A stretch of 22,476 bases of DNA, from positions 1 to 22,476 of IMG/VR virus record IMGVR_UViG_3300048550_000910. One strand, written 5' to 3'. The stretch comes from a virus. The translations under genes were made by a program, and so were the position numbers. The notes under the pieces were generated by a model. That model saw only the letters and a list, made by a program, of their open reading frames with translations. It searched no databases and had not been told where the DNA came from. Shown here piece after piece: positions 21,412 through 22,476 of this stretch; position 1 is the first letter of the stretch; each line of letters opens with the position of its first letter.

Positions 21412-22476
21412 GTCAGTTGTAAAAAGTTATTTTCCTAGCCAAACAGTTAGCGATGTAGAAAAAGCAAGTCCAGAATATGGTCTTGAAATAGCGCGTGCTA
21501 TTGAAAACGAATGGTTTAAAAGAGACGCAGCTACAAACAGATTTTATGTAAACCAAAATGCTTACCACAATTTGCGCCTATATGCTCGAGGCGAGCAATC
21601 TGTTCAAAAATATAAAGATGAGCTGTCTATCAATGGCGATATGTCTTATCTTAATCTTGATTGGAAACCTGTTCCAATTATACCTAAGTTTGTAGATATT
21701 GTAGTGAATGGCATGGCTAATCGTACTTATGATATTAAGGCATATTCGCAAGATCCTTTTGGTGTTAACAAACGCACTGAGTATATGGAAGGTATACTTA
21801 GAGATATGCAAACAAAAGAGCTTAACGATTTTGCGCAAGCTAATTTTGGTATAAACCTTCAGGAAAGTAATATGGCTGAACTTCCTGAAAATGAAGAAGA
21901 GTTGCAATTACATATGCAGCTTAACTATAAACAAGCTATTGAAATTGCGGAAGAAGAAGCAATAAATGTTATTCTAAATAAGAATAGATATGAATTAACT
22001 AAAAAGCAATTATATTATGATCTTGCTGTTTTAGGTACTGCTGCAGTAAAAACTACATATAATAATTCAGAAGGTATAAAAATTGATTATGTAGACCCGG
22101 CTAATATTGTGCATTCATACACAGAATCGCCATATTATGACGATATATATTATATTGGCGAAATTAAAACAATACCAATTAATGAATTAAAGAAAGAATT
22201 TCCAAATATTACAAATGAACAATTAGAAAAACTTTCTTCCGAAGGGTATTCAAATTATAGAATATATAATAGGCATAACCCTATAGCTAAAAAAGAAGAT
22301 TCTAACACGGTAGATGTGCTGTATTTTAATTATAAAACTTTTCACAATGAAGTTTATAAAATAAAAGAAACAGGAACCGGAGCTAAAAAAGCAATTAAAA
22401 AAGATGATTCATTTAATCCTCCTAAAGATCCAAGGGCAAGGTTTGAAAGAATAGCTACAAATATTGAAGTATTATA
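21404..22476 (+). CDS. portal protein, crAss-like, first 357 codons (runs off the window)
   Basis: The ATG at 21404 lies in the last codons of the terminase gene. The frame stays open to the window edge. Recognisable pieces: LRLYARGEQSVQKY (57-70), LNLDWKPVPIIPKFVDIV (83-100), then LPENEEELQLHMQLNYK, EIAEEEAINVIL, GTAAVKTTY, and YVDPANIVHSYTESPYYDD. These correspond to the portal of crAss-like phages as I recall it. The protein forms the dodecameric ring at one capsid vertex through which the terminase drives DNA. Full-length members are typically around 750-800 residues, so roughly half is present. The gene order terminase-portal agrees with that group. Confidence 0.8.
   Translation, partial: MAESVVKSYFPSQTVSDVEKASPEYGLEIARAIENEWFKRDAATNRFYVNQNAYHNLRLYARGEQSVQKYKDELSINGDMSYLNLDWKPVPIIPKFVDIVVNGMANRTYDIKAYSQDPFGVNKRTEYMEGILRDMQTKELNDFAQANFGINLQESNMAELPENEEELQLHMQLNYKQAIEIAEEEAINVILNKNRYELTKKQLYYDLAVLGTAAVKTTYNNSEGIKIDYVDPANIVHSYTESPYYDDIYYIGEIKTIPINELKKEFPNITNEQLEKLSSEGYSNYRIYNRHNPIAKKEDSNTVDVLYFNYKTFHNEVYKIKETGTGAKKAIKKDDSFNPPKDPRARFERIATNIEVL

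Noticed and set aside
1-22476. Prophage, integrative element or plasmid alternatives
   Set aside because: No integrase, attachment site, excisionase, toxin-antitoxin or plasmid replication gene was seen; the content fits a lytic phage genome, although the window cannot exclude lysogeny genes elsewhere.

Overview
The window looks like part of the genome of a tailed bacteriophage infecting a marine or aquatic member of the Bacteroidota, probably a crAss-like or closely related podovirus. Evidence seen in the sequence: AT-rich DNA, dense genes with one- to few-base overlaps, and start codons preceded by A/T-rich leaders rather than Shine-Dalgarno sequences (a Bacteroidota habit). A 739-residue terminase large subunit is directly followed by a portal whose N-terminal half resembles crAss-like portals. 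The family assignments come from memory of these families; no search was run.

Layout. Bases 1-2720 hold a leftward block of small, unrecognised genes (36-88 residues). At least six of these transcription units start from near-identical promoters (TTACAA, a fixed 20-bp spacer, GATAAT). Four genes end in a hairpin followed by one or two copies of TGTATAGCA (minus strand). This is the pattern of an early, host-takeover region. It holds a diverged duplicate gene pair, a 41-residue predicted membrane protein and two copies of a roughly 53-bp element. The second copy sits in the divergent region between the leftward block and everything rightward.

Bases 2822-22476 are all rightward. First come two small proteins, then a complete GroEL and GroES pair in overlapping genes (order groEL-groES), a probable winged-helix regulator, and a group of very small, mostly Lys/Arg-rich proteins. 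Next is a holin-like membrane protein, then three fibre or appendage genes. The largest encodes 2512 residues, has 21 copies of a NVGIGTTSP-type motif and ends in an S74 self-cleaving chaperone domain. Then follow a further structural protein, a DUF7936-like protein, a short coiled-coil protein, a protein that looks like two GroES folds in tandem, a candidate small terminase, the large terminase, and the start of the portal gene, which runs off the right edge.

How it may fit together: the rightward block makes, folds, packages and releases virions. Folding help appears at several levels (GroEL/GroES, a possible second co-chaperonin, a possible prefoldin-like coiled coil and the S74 domain). 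No integrase, tRNA, CRISPR array or recognisable endolysin was found.
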